64,000 nt of DNA from Rhineura floridana (GCF_030035675.1 NC_084480.1:285410394-285474393); one strand, 5' to 3'. Numbered from the stretch's first letter, positions 20,889 to 31,756 are shown. The notes: generated by a model from the letters alone, not told the origin. Numbers and translations: made by a program.

Positions 20889-21470
20889 TCAGACGAAGTC
20901 AGTGAGGTGCCCTCCAGAAGTTGTTGGACTGCAGCTCCCATCATCCCTGACTGCTGGCCATGCTGGCTGGGGCTGATCAGAGCTGGAGTCCAATACCATC
21001 TGGAGGTATGGGTGGGAAGATCTGTCAGTTTTGGTTCTCTGAGTTTCCCATTTTTCCAATCTTAAATTCAGTTCAGCAGCACTTTGAGATGTTTTGTTTA
21101 AAAAATCCTGATGAAAATTATTCAGCATTTTAGAGCGAATTTCTCCTACTAAATACATTTTTGTATGCAGTTTTGACAAACGTGCACATTTTTGCAAGCA
21201 ATTTCTCCTAATATAATGCATTTGTGTATGATATTTTCACTAATATATTCATTGTTATGCACATTTTTCCCTAATAGATGCATTTTTGCAAATGTTGTTT
21301 GGTTGAAGAACTGCACCACAACATTCGGATAAATATGAGTTTTTAAGGACAAGCATATTTTGGTTGTCATATTGTTTCAGAAAGTGCACATTTAATAAGT
21401 TTGGCTGTACATGTGAACCAAGTCAAATTTCTCACCCATTCTTATCTGGAGGACACCAAGTTGAAATGAT
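20889..21470. mobile_element. hAT-like foldback MITE split by an AT-rich hAT
   Basis: The outer MITE is 'GTGCCCTCCAGAAGTTGTTGG', CTGCAGCTCCCATCATCC and the right arm CCATCTGGAGG. After 21444 it resumes as TCTGGAGGACACCAAGTTG. The reading is continuous once the inner element and one TCTGGAGG are set aside, so the order of insertion is certain. Confidence 0.8.
21007..21444 (+). mobile_element. AT-rich hAT-like element, copy 2 (nested)
   Basis: Starts TATGGGTGGGAAGATC and ends CTCACCCATTCTTA, with a perfect 8-bp duplication TCTGGAGG (20999-21006 and 21445-21452). The interior has the family's repeated ATATGCATTTTTG units. No coding capacity. Confidence 0.85.
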
Positions 21471-21597
21471 AGCAGTAATTGCACCAGGTGAATCTGTCTG
21501 GAGAGGGCTTTCCACACCCGGGCCATGACTGCTAAGGAAACCTTCTCCTCCTTGTAGATGATCTTCGTATGTCTGATAGTGATGGAAGAGATAAATT

Positions 21598-21826
21598 TAT
21601 TTATTTATTATTACATTTACACCCCACCTTTCATCTAAGGAGTTCAAGGTGGTGAAAATGTTCTCATCCTCCATTTTAGCATCACAACATCCCTGTGAGG
21701 GAGGTTAGGCTGAGACACTGTGATGGGCCCAAGGTCACCCAACAAGATTCATGGCTATGTCGGAATTTGAACCCTGATCTCCCAGGTCCTAGTTAAACAC
21801 TCTAAACCACTACACTACTCTGGATT
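21598..21826 (-). mobile_element. MIR-like tRNA-SINE
   Basis: On the minus strand a tRNA-like head ('CCAGAGTAGTGTAGTGGTTTAG', then box B-like GGTTCAAATTCCG near 21765) leads into a core ('GTGACCTTGGGCCCATCAC') and an L2-like tail ending in (AATAA)n. This is the CORE/MIR-type SINE layout mobilised by L2. It is not a tRNA gene. Confidence 0.85.
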
Positions 21827-22100
21827 TCAGGTGAAGGGCCCCAGCAGAAAATTTATACACCTCAGCCAAGATATCCTCCCTACCACGTATCACAGCAATA
21901 TCACAAGTCATCTTGATTTTAGAAGGAACAAATTTTGTATGGTTCTGAAAGAGAACATAACACACCTGAATTATACAATGGCTTCTGCGACTCTGTATTC
22001 AGTTGCAAATTGTTTCACAGTGTTTGCTTTTGTTTGTTTTACCCAGAGACTAAGTTAAAATGAACCTATAATCCACCAAGGTATACATTCATTTCTAATT

Positions 22101-22492
22101 CAGTAGTATAGTGGCAAATACAGACGTACAGGGTCCCTGCATGTTAGCCACAGCCACACACCCTGCCTTTTTTTGCTGCAGAGTTGAGAATGAAATCCTC
22201 ATTAATGCCTTCTCCCACAACAACAGACAGCCCTAGGAGCTACTAAGCATGAAAGAGGAGAGTGTTGGCTACTGAGAAGAGTCTTCTCAGTGACTGATTC
22301 ACCTCCTTTCACTCTGATTGGCTCTGAAAGGACAAGGAAACATGTTACAAGACTCTTATTCATGGCCACCACACTATCCTTTCATGCTGTTTGGCTTGTA
22401 GGATGCTGGAGATGTAGAGATCCTGCTGGTACCCTGCTCCCAAAAAGGTAAGGAGTACAAGACCTTCGAGACCCCAGACAACTACACCCCTG
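22101..22492 (+). mobile_element. hAT-like non-autonomous element, copy 2 (uninterrupted)
   Basis: Ends CAGTAGTATAGTGGCAAAT and GACAACTACACCCCTG. Flanks TTCTAATT (22093-22100) and TTCTTAAT (22493-22500) match once a one-base slip is allowed. It contains 'GAAGAGTCTTCT' and the empty-site sequence TTTCACTCTGATTGG (about 22307-22321), which in the copy at 50258 is occupied by a MITE. No transposase. Confidence 0.8.
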
Positions 22493-22500
22493 TTCTTAAT

Positions 22501-22890
22501 AAAAAGAAAGAAAGAAAAGATTATGACAAGGACGACTTCTTGATGGGCTGCAAAGGATATTTACATTTTTAGGAGGTATGATCAAGTGGAATGAGATAAA
22601 CTCTTCAGCTTGATGAGGAGGCTGGAGGAGCAAGGAAGGAGCTAATGTTTGGAGGAGGAAGAGGAAATTAAGAGTGAGAGGAATGCAAGCAGAGTTATTT
22701 CAATCAAAGGTTAATAAGCATGAGGAATAAATTATTACTAGGTAAAATCAATAAGGCAAGTAGTAGAAATAAATTTAAAAGTCAACTAGATTCACTTTTG
22801 AGGGAGAAAAACAAAAATAGCATTCATAGATCTAAAGAATCTACACACACACACACAAAATGACAACTGAATTGGAATATCTCACATAGA
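22501..22890. other. unrecognised non-coding DNA
   Basis: Purine-rich with GAGGA runs. Ends in a short (AC)n at 22844-22856. Nothing recognised. Confidence 0.4.
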
Positions 22891-22893
22891 CCT

Positions 22894-23459
22894 TGGGTGG
22901 TATTCAACACTAATCCTACTCAGAGTAGAGTAGGAATGGAAATATTTTTCCATTTCGTTTCTCTCAGTTTCTCATTTTTCCAATCTTAAATGCAGTTGTC
23001 CACATTCCTACAGCAACTTGCATTTTTTTTAAAAAAAATCCTCATGAAAATTGTCCAACATTTTTGTGCAAATTTCTCATAATAAACACATTTTTGTAAG
23101 CACCTTTGACTGATGTACACATTTTTGCAAGCAATCTTTCATCACGTAATGGATTTTTGTATGTTATTTTCACTCATATATTCATTTCTATGCCCCTAAG
23201 ATATGCATTTCTGTAAACTTTGTTTGGTTGGCGAACCGCATTGCAAAATTCAAATAAGTGCAAATTTCTAAGGATGGCTGTTTTGGTTATCATGTTGGTC
23301 CAGAAAGTGCAGAATTGATAGCTTCTGCTTGAAATATGAACTGAATCAAATTTCTCACCCGTTCCTAGAATAGACCCATTGCAGTTGATGTACATGACTA
23401 ACTCAGGTTCAATTATTTCAAGGGATCTACTTTGAGCAGAACTTAGTTGAATACGACCC
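22894..23459. mobile_element. 'GGGTTGCATTCAACTAA' foldback MITE split by a hAT
   Basis: Left arm GGGTGGTATTCAACACTAA to CAGAGTAGAG. Right part resumes GAATAGACCCATTGCAG and ends TTAGTTGAATACGACCC. Removing the insert restores the CAGAGTAGACCCATTG seen at 19270. Confidence 0.8.
22931..23367 (+). mobile_element. AT-rich hAT-like element, copy 3 (nested)
   Basis: Starts TAGGAATGGAAATA, ends TTTCTCACCCGTTCCTA. Flanks GAGTAGAG (22923-22930) and GAATAGAC (23368-23375) match at 6 of 8, and the host MITE shows the original site was GAGTAGAC. Length 437 bp, close to copies 2 and 4. Confidence 0.85.
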
Positions 23460-23462
23460 CTT

Positions 23463-23865
23463 CTTTTGTATTTATTTCACTTAAAAATAAAGCCAAAATG
23501 CACTGCAAGTGATGGCTTGGTGTGACTACCTGGACACTCAGGCTGCCATTCTTATGCAAATAGACCAGAACACACAAGAAATAAAAAGTCACCCTCACAT
23601 CTTGGAAAGGGGGGGAAGAATGACCCAAACTTTCATCCTCTCCACCTGAAGGCTCAGCCCTCCAATCTTCAGGAGAGCCCTTACTCTCCAACACATCCAT
23701 CCCGAAATCACCTAAATTCCATACACTCAAACATTTCATTCAGGATTACAAACAGTACGTCTCATGACTTTCTCTGTTAAAAGTCTCTAATCTCACTCAC
23801 ACAGCTACAGATCTCAGAGAAAGAATGGTCCGCTTCAGACACAATACTAAACCAGGATTTAGTGC
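23463..23865. other. unrecognised non-coding DNA
   Basis: Nothing recognised. Confidence 0.4.
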
Positions 23866-23965
23866 AGAGGTGGGAAAGTAGATCCAGCCAGCGGCCTCAT
23901 CCTTACCTTATCCCACCCCTATGGGATGGGTCCAGTGAGTGGTCGGTGCCTCACTACAGGAAGGA
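23866..23965. mobile_element. hAT end fragment
   Basis: 'GCAGAGGTGGGAAAGTAGATCC' resembles the CAGGGGTGGGGAA starts of the hATs at 28822 and 43003. Only about 100 bp remain before the L2. Confidence 0.45.
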
Positions 23966-24308
23966 GTTATGCCCACCACCTTGAAAAAGGTCCCTCTTGA
24001 AGAGGTTCTTTCTAAATCCAAAGGTTTTAGAACTCTCTCCAGTCTCTAATATTCCCTTCCTGGGCAAAGTGATTGAGAGGGTGGTGGGTGGGTGGCCAGC
24101 TGCAGGTATGCCCAGAGGAAGCAGATCATCTAGATCCTGTCCTGTCTGGTTTCTGGCCTGGTTTTGGCCCCAAAACAGACTTGGTCAACCTGACTGATGA
24201 CCTTTATGTGTGATTCCACTCCTACCTGCAGGATCGCTACCAGCAAGTAGTACTAGGAGATTGTGGCTCCATGGCTTTGGGGTCTCACAAGGGTCCATTG
24301 TATCTCCT

Positions 24309-24942
24309 ATGCTCTTTTTGTTATATGCCTTCAAGTCGATTACGAATCATGGAGACCCTATGAATCAGTGACCTCCAAGAGCATCTGTTATAAACCACCC
24401 TGTTCAGATCTTCTAAGTTCAGGTCTGTGGCTTCCTTTATGGAATCAATCCATCTCTTGTTTGGCCTTCCTCTTTTTCTACTCCCTGCTGTATTTCCCAG
24501 CATTATTGTCTTTTCTAGTGAATCATGTCTTCTCATGATGTGTCCAAAGTGTGATAACCTCAGTTTTATCACTTTAGCTTCTAGTGATAATTCTGGTTTA
24601 ATTTGTTCTAACACCCAATTATTTGTCTTTTTCGCAGTCCATGGTATGTGCAAAGCTCTCCTCCAATACCATATTTCAAAGGAGTTGATTTTTCTCTTAT
24701 CCACCTTTTTCACTGTCCAACTTTCACATCCATACATAGAGATTGGGAATACCATGGTCTGAATGATCTTGACTTTAGTGTTCAGTGATACATCTTTGTA
24801 TTTGAGGACCTTTTGAGGAACTGCCCTCCCCAGTCCTAGTCTTCTGATTTCTTGACTATTGTCTCCATTTTGGTTAATAACTGTGTGAAGGTACTGATAA
24901 TCCTTGATAAGTTCAATGTCCTCGTTGTAAACATTTGGGATT
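24309..24942 (-). mobile_element. RTE-BovB LINE 3' portion, nested in L2
   Basis: The 3' end lies on the left ('GTTATATGCCTTCAAGTCG'). The element is 5'-truncated and stops where L2 resumes. No clean target duplication is visible, as is common for RTE insertions. Confidence 0.9.
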
Positions 24943-24947
24943 GTCAT
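24321..24947 (-). pseudogene. BovB ORF C-terminal fragment (208 codons, open)
   Basis: Starting just after the reverse transcriptase, it reads YLHTVINQNGD, then VKIIQTMVFPISMYGCESW, WYWRRALHIPWTAKKTNN, HFGHIMRRHDSLEK and GSRKRGRPNKRWIDSIK. This is the connector and C-terminal domain of BovB-type polymerases. The frame is open throughout, so it is the youngest-looking BovB piece here. It lacks endonuclease and catalytic domains. Confidence 0.9.
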
Positions 24948-25971
24948 CTGGGGATTTGGACCACAGTGTCATCAGCATGCTGATGATACACAGATCTATC
25001 TCTCCATTCCAATGGAATCGGGAGAGGCTGTGAAGATGTTGGACAGGTGTCTGGAGGCAGTGATGGACTGGATGAGGGCCAATAAACAGTGAATTCTGAT
25101 AAGCTGGAAGTGCTGTGGGTGGGTGGTTCCTGTGTCCAGGAATTAGGTGTCTGACCTGTTCTGTGAGAGGCTACACTCCCTCTGAAGGAACAGATTCATA
25201 GTCTGGGAGTACTCCCGGATTCCAACTTGCCACTAGAGTCTCAAGTGCCTTCTGTGGCTAAGAGTGCTTATGCCCAGCTTAGGCTGGTTCGCCAGCTAAG
25301 TCCATTCCTGGACCTAGCCTGACTTCAGTTGTCCATGCTCTGGTGACTCCCCATATAGGATTACTGTAATGCACTCTATGTGGGGTTGCCCTTGAAGATG
25401 GTCTGGAGACTGCAGCCAATGCAGAATGCAGCTGTTAGGCTGGCAAGTGGGACAGTGCGATGGCACTATGTGTCACCAGTCCTGAAAGTGCTGCATTGGC
25501 TGCCAGTGAACCAATTCAAGGTATTAGCACTAACATATAAAGCCCTAAATGGCTTGGGAACCAAGTACTTAAAAGAGTGCCTTCCCCAGCATCAGCCATC
25601 TCAGACCCTATGATTGGCAGGTAAGGCCTTGTTAGAGGTGCCAGCGTGGGGAGCTGCCCTGTTGGTGTTGACCAGGGACAGGGCCTTTTCAATGGCAGTT
25701 CTCTCCCTGGAGTGGTCTTTCTGTCTCCCTCACTATGGACCCTCAGGAGGAATTTGAAAACATTCCTGTTTACCTAGGCATTTGATGGCTGAAGGAGACT
25801 GTTCCTGGCAACCCGAAAATCACTGGATGAAAGGATGTTTTTAACTGTAGCAATTTTAGAATGTTTTGATTGGTTTTGGAATGCTTTTCTAAAAAGTGTT
25901 TTGTTGATCCTCCTTGTTTGTCCCTTCAGCAGGAAGGACAGAATATAAACTCAATAATAATAATAATTTTG

Positions 25972-26236
25972 ACAGGTGCGTGGGGCTGCCCACCTGTTCA
26001 TTACTGGGGATCACAACGATTTTTCTTTTCCTTCACAGTTTGAAATCATACTGCTTGGGGAACCTATTGTGCTTTGGAAGTGCTGACAATCAGCTAATCA
26101 GCAGCGTTTGCAAACTCCACGGGAGTCAGGTCTTTACCTGCCCCTCAGGTGGCAGTGACTGGGTCCAAACAATGGACAGGCCAATTTGAGAGGCCTGACA
26201 GGTCTAATTAGGCTGGATGTTCCCCACCACTAATTT
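25972..26236. mobile_element. hAT fragment related to 11258-11775
   Basis: Shares 'GTGCTGACAATCAGCTAATCAG', 'CAGGCCAATTTGAGAGGCCTG' and the end GGATGTTCCCCACCACT. The left end is unclear. Confidence 0.6.
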
Positions 26237-26309
26237 AGTGTTTCGAGAATGACTGGTGGCGAGTCTTGGTGCTTCCTCAGTCTCTTCTTTCACATGAAAG
26301 AGAAGGAGA

Positions 26310-26535
26310 CTGGATCCTAGAAGCTTTCACTTTTGGTTTTGAATAAATCACCGCTTCCTGTTACATCCAGATTTGGGAAGTGTGCTTAGTTCAAACCAAC
26401 CAGAATCAAACCATGGGTTCAAATCCTGGTTTGTTAGCAAACCACAGTCAGAATAAACTGCAGTTTCCTGAGTTCGGATGTAATAGGAAACTGCAGCTTA
26501 TTCAAAACAAAAAAAGTAGAAGCTTTTGATCTCTT
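26310..26535. mobile_element. long-arm foldback MITE
   Basis: The left arm 'AGAAGCTTTCACTTTTGGTT', with GTTACATCC, is mirrored by the right arm, with GGATGTAATAGGAAACTGCAG and 'AAAAAAAGTAGAAGCTTTTG'. The arms are about 90 bp with roughly 20 bp between. Only this copy is seen. No coding capacity. Confidence 0.65.
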
Positions 26536-26599
26536 TCCTTTATACAGAAAGAAGTAGGAGGACACATACAGCACATCCTAGTTACACTAAACCACAGCT

Positions 26600-27835
26600 G
26601 AACATTGCATCTCAGCTGGGCCATCAACACTTAAACCAGTGTAATTCTGTGGTGTAGAAAAGTCCTGAGAACTTCTCTCCTTGTTTTTCAGAGACTGAAG
26701 GCACTCAGAGGAAACCTGTTGAACTCCCAGAGTATACACATGAGGTTATCGGGTCAACATAAACTGCTATCTAGACCCTGGGGTCTGTCAGGAATCCAGT
26801 CACACAAATTGCTCGTTCACACCAGCCTTGTGTATTCAGAGCCCAAGAGCAACTTGAGGGAGTCAGCCAATGCCCATTAAAAGCAACACAGAAGGCTTTA
26901 AGGCTAAACTATGTGTGAGATATCCCTATGCGTGAACATTTATAATCTGTGAGAAAAAAAATGGCTGGAAGAAGATACTCTGCTACAAGCCACATGAACA
27001 CGTTCCAAACAGCACAGCAGTACAAAAACAAACCTGCTCTTCTAGCCTGAAGGCAGAGGGCATGAAATGCTCCTCCTCAGAATACTTTTCTTCCTTAGCT
27101 GGCTTGTACCAAATGATTTCTTTTTATTGAATGTAGTTACAGGAATTTGAAAAATAGAGGGAAGGGAGAGAAAGGGTAAAATTATGCTCAGGATTTTTAT
27201 TTTAAAAAAAGGCTTTGAAGAATATGTGAGGATTTGTTCCTCACAGAAGTGCAAGCCTGGGCCACCCAAGGCAGGAAACATACTTTTTAAGAAACAGAGT
27301 GTGTATGTTTAAGTCTGAAAACAAGTCACCATTCAGGAAAGTTAAACACTGGAGGGTTGAATTAGAACAAGGAACCTAAAATACAGAATGGTTGGCACCT
27401 CAATTGGTTTCCAAATGACATAAGCACGTGTGGAATTTTTTTCAAAAAGCCCCCAAATATTTTTTTCATATCCTCCCGCTTTTGCTCATTCTCCTCAGGT
27501 GTAAAATGAATAACTTGTGAGGTCTGCCTGGTGCCTTCATTGTCATCTCTGCAGCACTAGGGAAAGATGTACCTTTTCTCCCAGACATTTGATAGACTGA
27601 GATAATGTATTGTTTTAATATGCTGCCAAACCTTTCTGCGCCTGTGTGTGTGGGGGGTGCTATTGTTTTGTTATTGTTGTGTATTTATCGTGTGTTTTTG
27701 TTTTTGTTTTAACATTGTTAAGGATAAAATGAAATCCCCAGCGCTGTAAAACTATAGTTCACCTGTCCTGATCTAAACCAGCTTGGGCTTCATGGGAAAT
27801 AGAACTAAAGTGGCCTTTATTTGACTTTTGATATA
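26600..27835. other. unrecognised non-coding DNA
   Basis: One of the longer stretches without a recognised repeat. No exon-like frame. A T/G-rich low-complexity run occupies about 27640-27720. Confidence 0.4.
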
Positions 27836-27838
27836 AAA

Positions 27839-28449
27839 TGTCGGTTTATTTCCTTGTGACCTGACCCTTACCTACATTCCAGTGGCCCGCATAATAAAAG
27901 CCGGTGTAAGCTGGAAACTTCCCTACTATGCATTTCTGTATCACATCCCTTTGATATGTAAGCAATAGTGATATCATGCCTGCCTCCAGTTTAGGGGGCG
28001 CCCGGTTGCAGCTGGACCTCCCCTCAATAGTTGCCTTTGTCTGCTCCTGCATAGTGCTTATCTCAAGGACATGCGAAATGTGCAGACATAGAGTCTAAGA
28101 GATAGTCTTGATGTTTCCACTTTGTCCTTTTCCCTGTACCCCTTTTGTCTCCTTACACATGCCCCAAAGCTATGACAGTTAGCAATTGCTTCTTTTGTAT
28201 TTTATGACGTGAACCCGATATTGTATACTTCGGGGTAAGCTTATAAAAACTGCTAAACACCAATAAACGAGGTTTCCCATGCTGGCCTGCTTCGGCGAGT
28301 AAGTATTGGGTCCCCTTTGCAAAGGTTTTGTTTCGTGTTACTTGATCTCTGATAGTGGGTTCATTTGCACTCGGCTCCACACTCTTCCCGGGTGTAATAA
28401 GCGAGTTGGGGTAGACAGGGCGGCTTGCGTGTTGGGTTTGGACCTAACA
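27839..28449 (+). mobile_element. LTR-type fossil (retrovirus-like)
   Basis: Promoter and poly-A signals lie in LTR order: TATAAAAA near 28241, AATAAA at about 28262, then a C/T- and G/T-rich leader-like region with 'CGGCGAGTAAGTATTGGG' and 'CTCTTCCCGGGTGTAATAAGCG'. It begins TGTCGG and ends AACA if the boundaries are right. No coding region adjoins it, so it is probably a solo LTR. No clear target duplication, which suggests some age. Confidence 0.6.
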
Positions 28450-28599
28450 ACATTGTGTAAGTCACTTGGGGATGTCAGGTATCAAGCGGCTAATAAATCT
28501 AATTAATTATATAACATCTATGAAGAGCCATCTCGTATCTCACACCATTGATAGGTCAGTCCCCCAGTGTCATCTCAAATAACTTTTAGTAGAGTCACT

Positions 28600-28713
28600 A
28601 GAGCTTGGAAAAGTTACTTTTTTAAAACTACAACTCCCATCAGCCCCAGCCAGCATGGGCACTGGATTGGGCTGATGGGAGTTGTAGTTCAAAAAAGTAA
28701 CTTTCCAAGCTGT
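28600..28713. mobile_element. near-perfect hAT foldback MITE (hairpin), copy 1
   Basis: AGAGCTTGGAAAAGTTACTT at the left is mirrored by AAGTAACTTTCCAAGCTGT at the right. The arms continue through CTACAACTCCCATCAGCCC to a small loop. Flanks GAGTCACT (28592-28599) and GAGTCAGG (28714-28721) match at 6 of 8. A transcript would fold into one long hairpin. Confidence 0.85.
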
Positions 28714-28821
28714 GAGTCAGGCCATACAAACAGCCGCCAGCATAAAGTGTAGGGCTAGCAAGTGAGGAGAAATGAAGTTAACTGTAGGCATGTGTGTGAG
28801 AACCAGCCTGTTCTCTTAATG

Positions 28822-29096
28822 CAGGGGTGAGGAATCTTTTTCAGCCCAGGGGCTGCACTCTGTGGTAGGTAGGACCAGAGGCAAAGTGGACAGAGCTACA
28901 AATATAAACTTCACCTTTGTAGAGTAGGCTGGTTTCTACACACCCTCTACATTCTCCATCCAGTCAAGCAAGAGACATTGTCGGAGTTCAAGGACACAGT
29001 CCAGCCAGACAAAAGCACTTGGAGTGTGAAGTAGGCCCAAATAGGGAGGCCTGGTGGGCTGCTTGTGACCCTCAAGCCTGAGGTTTGCCACCGCTC
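28822..29096. mobile_element. hAT non-autonomous element (CAGGGGTG ends)
   Basis: Starts CAGGGGTGAGGAA and ends TTTGCCACCGCTC. Flanks TCTTAATG (28814-28821) and TCTTGATG (29097-29104) differ at one base. Related to 40312, 43003 and 55000. No coding capacity. Confidence 0.85.
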
Positions 29097-29104
29097 TCTT
29101 GATG

Positions 29105-29830
29105 GAAAATGAGATACGATTATGCCATGCACATGTACGTACGTGTGAGTGTGTGTTATACTACCCTGCCTTATTTTTGTCCTCTAGAAGCTCAGGATTA
29201 GCCTAGTCTGATGTTTTAATTTATTGCAAGGCAATGGCATTAGCTAATGAGCCAATTGATATTTCTGCCTAATTACATAGCTCAAGTGTCCCTGATTGTA
29301 TGGTATGTCATTGACTTGTATTTGAATTTTTAAACTGTTCCTTCATCCCTGTATGAGATTTCCCTGATTTTTCCCCATGCTGATTCCACTCTTCCTTTCA
29401 GGTGTGAAAGTGACTAAATTATTTTCTTGCCTGGAGCAGATTGAGGGGGCAGAACATATCCCTGGGGTATTCAAGGGATTCCTTCCTTGAATAGGGCAGG
29501 TAATAACACAACTTCCTGTAGTAGAAAACCTGTATGGGGGGGAGGGGGGCTTTCCTTCCAGCTGCGCTAGTTGTTGTTGTTTTACATGCAGGGAGTTTTA
29601 TCTTATTTTATTCATGGGGGAAAACAGTATCCCCCCACCTGCAGTCTGAATTGGTACACTCCATTCTGTACCCTCAGAATTCTACCTCCTGATTCTGCTG
29701 AACATGTGGATACTAGAACCTTCTTCAGTGTTCATAGTAAATCTTTCAGTAAACACACAAGGAGGGGTGGATGGGCATGAACACACTAGCTCCACCTCCT
29801 GACTCTGCTCTCCTCAGACTTCAGAAGTTG
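29105..29830. other. unrecognised DNA; possible conserved non-coding segment at about 29205-29320
   Basis: No repeat family. The segment with 'GGCATTAGCTAATGAGCCAATTG' and CTGCCTAATTACATAG is dense in TAAT/ATTA homeodomain-type words and has no transposon look. G-runs lie at 29535-29550. Confidence 0.35.
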
Positions 29831-29839
29831 CAGGGTGAA

Positions 29840-30020
29840 AGGGTTGCCAGGCCCAGCCTCCAGGAGGTCTTCTGTATCTTTAAAAGTTGTGCAGGGGGAA
29901 GGGAGAATTTCACCTTGTGGTTTTCCCCATTACAGTGTTGCAAGAAAACCTGCACTTGGCTGAATTTTCTCTTCTGTTAAAGATACATAATCATTCTCAG
30001 GCCCTGAGCCTGGCAACCCA
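29840..30020. mobile_element. short hAT of the TAGGGTTGCCAGG family
   Basis: AGGGTTGCCAGGCCCAGCCTCC at the left and 'GGCCCTGAGCCTGGCAACCC' at the right. The interior is nearly the same as 62250-62420 ('GTATCTTTAAAAGTTGTGCAG'). The flanks no longer match. Shares its ends with the 3.8-kb element at 56053. Confidence 0.75.
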
Positions 30021-30204
30021 GTGCCTCCTGTTCTCAGGGAGACTCCCCACATACCCAGAGCTCTAAAATGCCTGTTTACGCCTCGTGTGTGTACTGGACA
30101 CTTAATGAGAACACCTGAAGAGAGTTTATTGTGAGGGTGCCAGCTTGCAACCCAAAGATCCAGGCTGTACCTTTAAATTATATTGGTAGCTTGAGAAGCG
30201 GCAG

Positions 30205-30292
30205 CCATAGGGTCTCCTGTCCCAACCAGGATGGCCAATAGTCAGGGATGATGGGACTTGTAGTCTAACAATATCTGGAGGGCCATTTTACC
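30205..30292. mobile_element. hAT-like foldback MITE, right half
   Basis: 'GGATGGCCAATAGTCAGGGATG', 'ACTTGTAGTCTAACAATATC' and TGGAGGGCC form the right arm of the common family. Confidence 0.65.
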
Positions 30293-30366
30293 TGTAGGTT
30301 TCCCAAAGCTTCAAACATGGAACTTCCTTTTGCCAGAGTTCTCAAGTAGCCAATTAGCAGAGACAC

Positions 30367-31156
30367 TGTGATACCCCTGTAAATGTTGTACAGTAATTAT
30401 GGTAAGTGTCAGTTTTGTAGGGTAAATGTGGTAAGTAGAGTGAGTGAGAGGGGGGAGAACATGGGTTGGAATGTTGAGGAATGCTGAGTTCTGACTGGCT
30501 GAGCGGCTGAGTGATTGAAGGTATAAATGAGACAATGAGAGTTGGAGAGAAGGAGTTGTTGGTTGTGGGTTTTGGAGGGGTGGATTTGTGTTTAGGTGGG
30601 TAATGAGGCAGGTTTTAGGGCTAAGAGATATAAAGAGAAAACTATATATAACCACATGCATGTTGACTGAACTTAAAGTAATCTTGTTTATTCATTGCAT
30701 TATTAAATAAATAGTTTTGGTTTAACAACACGCCTGATCCTTGGCTGGGATATCACAGACCAGAAGGGTGGGCAGAGCAAATACAAAAGCTGGGAACAGT
30801 ATCAATGGTGGCAGTGGTGAAGGGAGAGCGTAACAGCAGCAGGTATCCAAAAGCAACCCAGGGCTGTAATCTTTAAAGGCAGAAAGATACATGGGGGTTG
30901 TGGCCTGTAAGTGCACCCAGACACTACGTAGCAATGTGCGGAGGAGACTAAGGCACAGTATCAGGGCAGTATTGTGTTACAGAGTGTCAGGTGGTGGCGC
31001 CTAGTAGTGGGATCATGAGAGTCCTGTGCTGGGGCCAGTGTGAGAGATCCATTACAAGACCAGACATAGAGTAGGGTCTGACAACACCATGGATGGCTTG
31101 ATTGTGTTCCAGAGCAGGCAAGGAAGAAGGCATTTGGATTTTCTGGAGTTGTCACA
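30367..31156 (+). mobile_element. LTR-type fossil, copy 2
   Basis: Same family as 2095-2905. It starts TGTGATACCCC, ends TTGTCACA, with a TATAAAT-like box near 30520, AATAAA near 30707 and the shared 'GCCTGATCCTTGGCTGGGAT' block. No retroviral coding region is present. The flanks do not form a clear duplication. It has diverged considerably from copy 1. Confidence 0.7.
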
Positions 31157-31159
31157 ACT

Positions 31160-31755
31160 CTCTGCATAACTGGAGAGAGTCACTTCTTATTTGGTTTTAT
31201 TTGTAATCTCTTATTGATATCAAGCCATAAGGGGAAAAAAGGTTGTATGCACGGGATCCAGTGTGAGATTGACAGGGAAATATTTAGCTTACTAAACTGT
31301 AGTAGCCGTATCAAGTCCACCACACTTCAGGTTCTCTTCAGGAATCTATCTTTTTAGTTGTCTTTAAGTATAGATAATCTATTTGCAAGATTAGTGCATC
31401 TGGAAATCTGTTAATATAGTTCCACTAACAATGAACTAGTTTCACTTTATTGTCAAGTAAATGTCAAGTGACAGTAATCCAAACATTACAATTAGTTATT
31501 TTAATCAGTTAAAGCAAGGTAGCTAATCAATTAAAGACATGTTTGAATAACTTCACATCCCTAAAACACATCCAAAATGTCATCTGTAATGAGAAACTAT
31601 GGCATTTGTTTTAATTGGTTTAATTAATCACTTAAAATCACAATAGTCAACTGATAAAAAAACTTAATCAGCGGACAATCTTTAAAAAGTTTATTGCAAA
31701 TGCTATCAATCATTAAAGTCTCTTTCAATATGCAAGGTCTTCGAAGAATTGAAAA
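31160..31755. other. unrecognised AT-rich DNA
   Basis: Rich in TTAATCAGTTAA-type words. No family recognised. Confidence 0.4.
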
Positions 31756-31756
31756 T

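Larger units (their letters stand above)
23970..25960 (+). mobile_element. L2-clade LINE 3' half, split by BovB
   Basis: Polymerase pieces are readable in order: LSPVSNIPFLGKVIERVV near 24040, a reverse-transcriptase block HQHADDTQIYLSIP near 24975 (HADD in place of YADD), then MLDRCLEAVMDWMRANK near 25040 and the C-terminal YKALNGLGTKYLKECLP near 25540. The 3' UTR ends near 25960 with (AATAAT)n. The segment carrying the first catalytic aspartate is deleted. The antisense BovB at 24309-24942 interrupts it. Confidence 0.85.

Noticed and set aside
24321-24947. 208-codon open frame as a host gene
   Set aside because: It is the BovB C-terminal domain with the RKRGRPN block and lies antisense within an L2.
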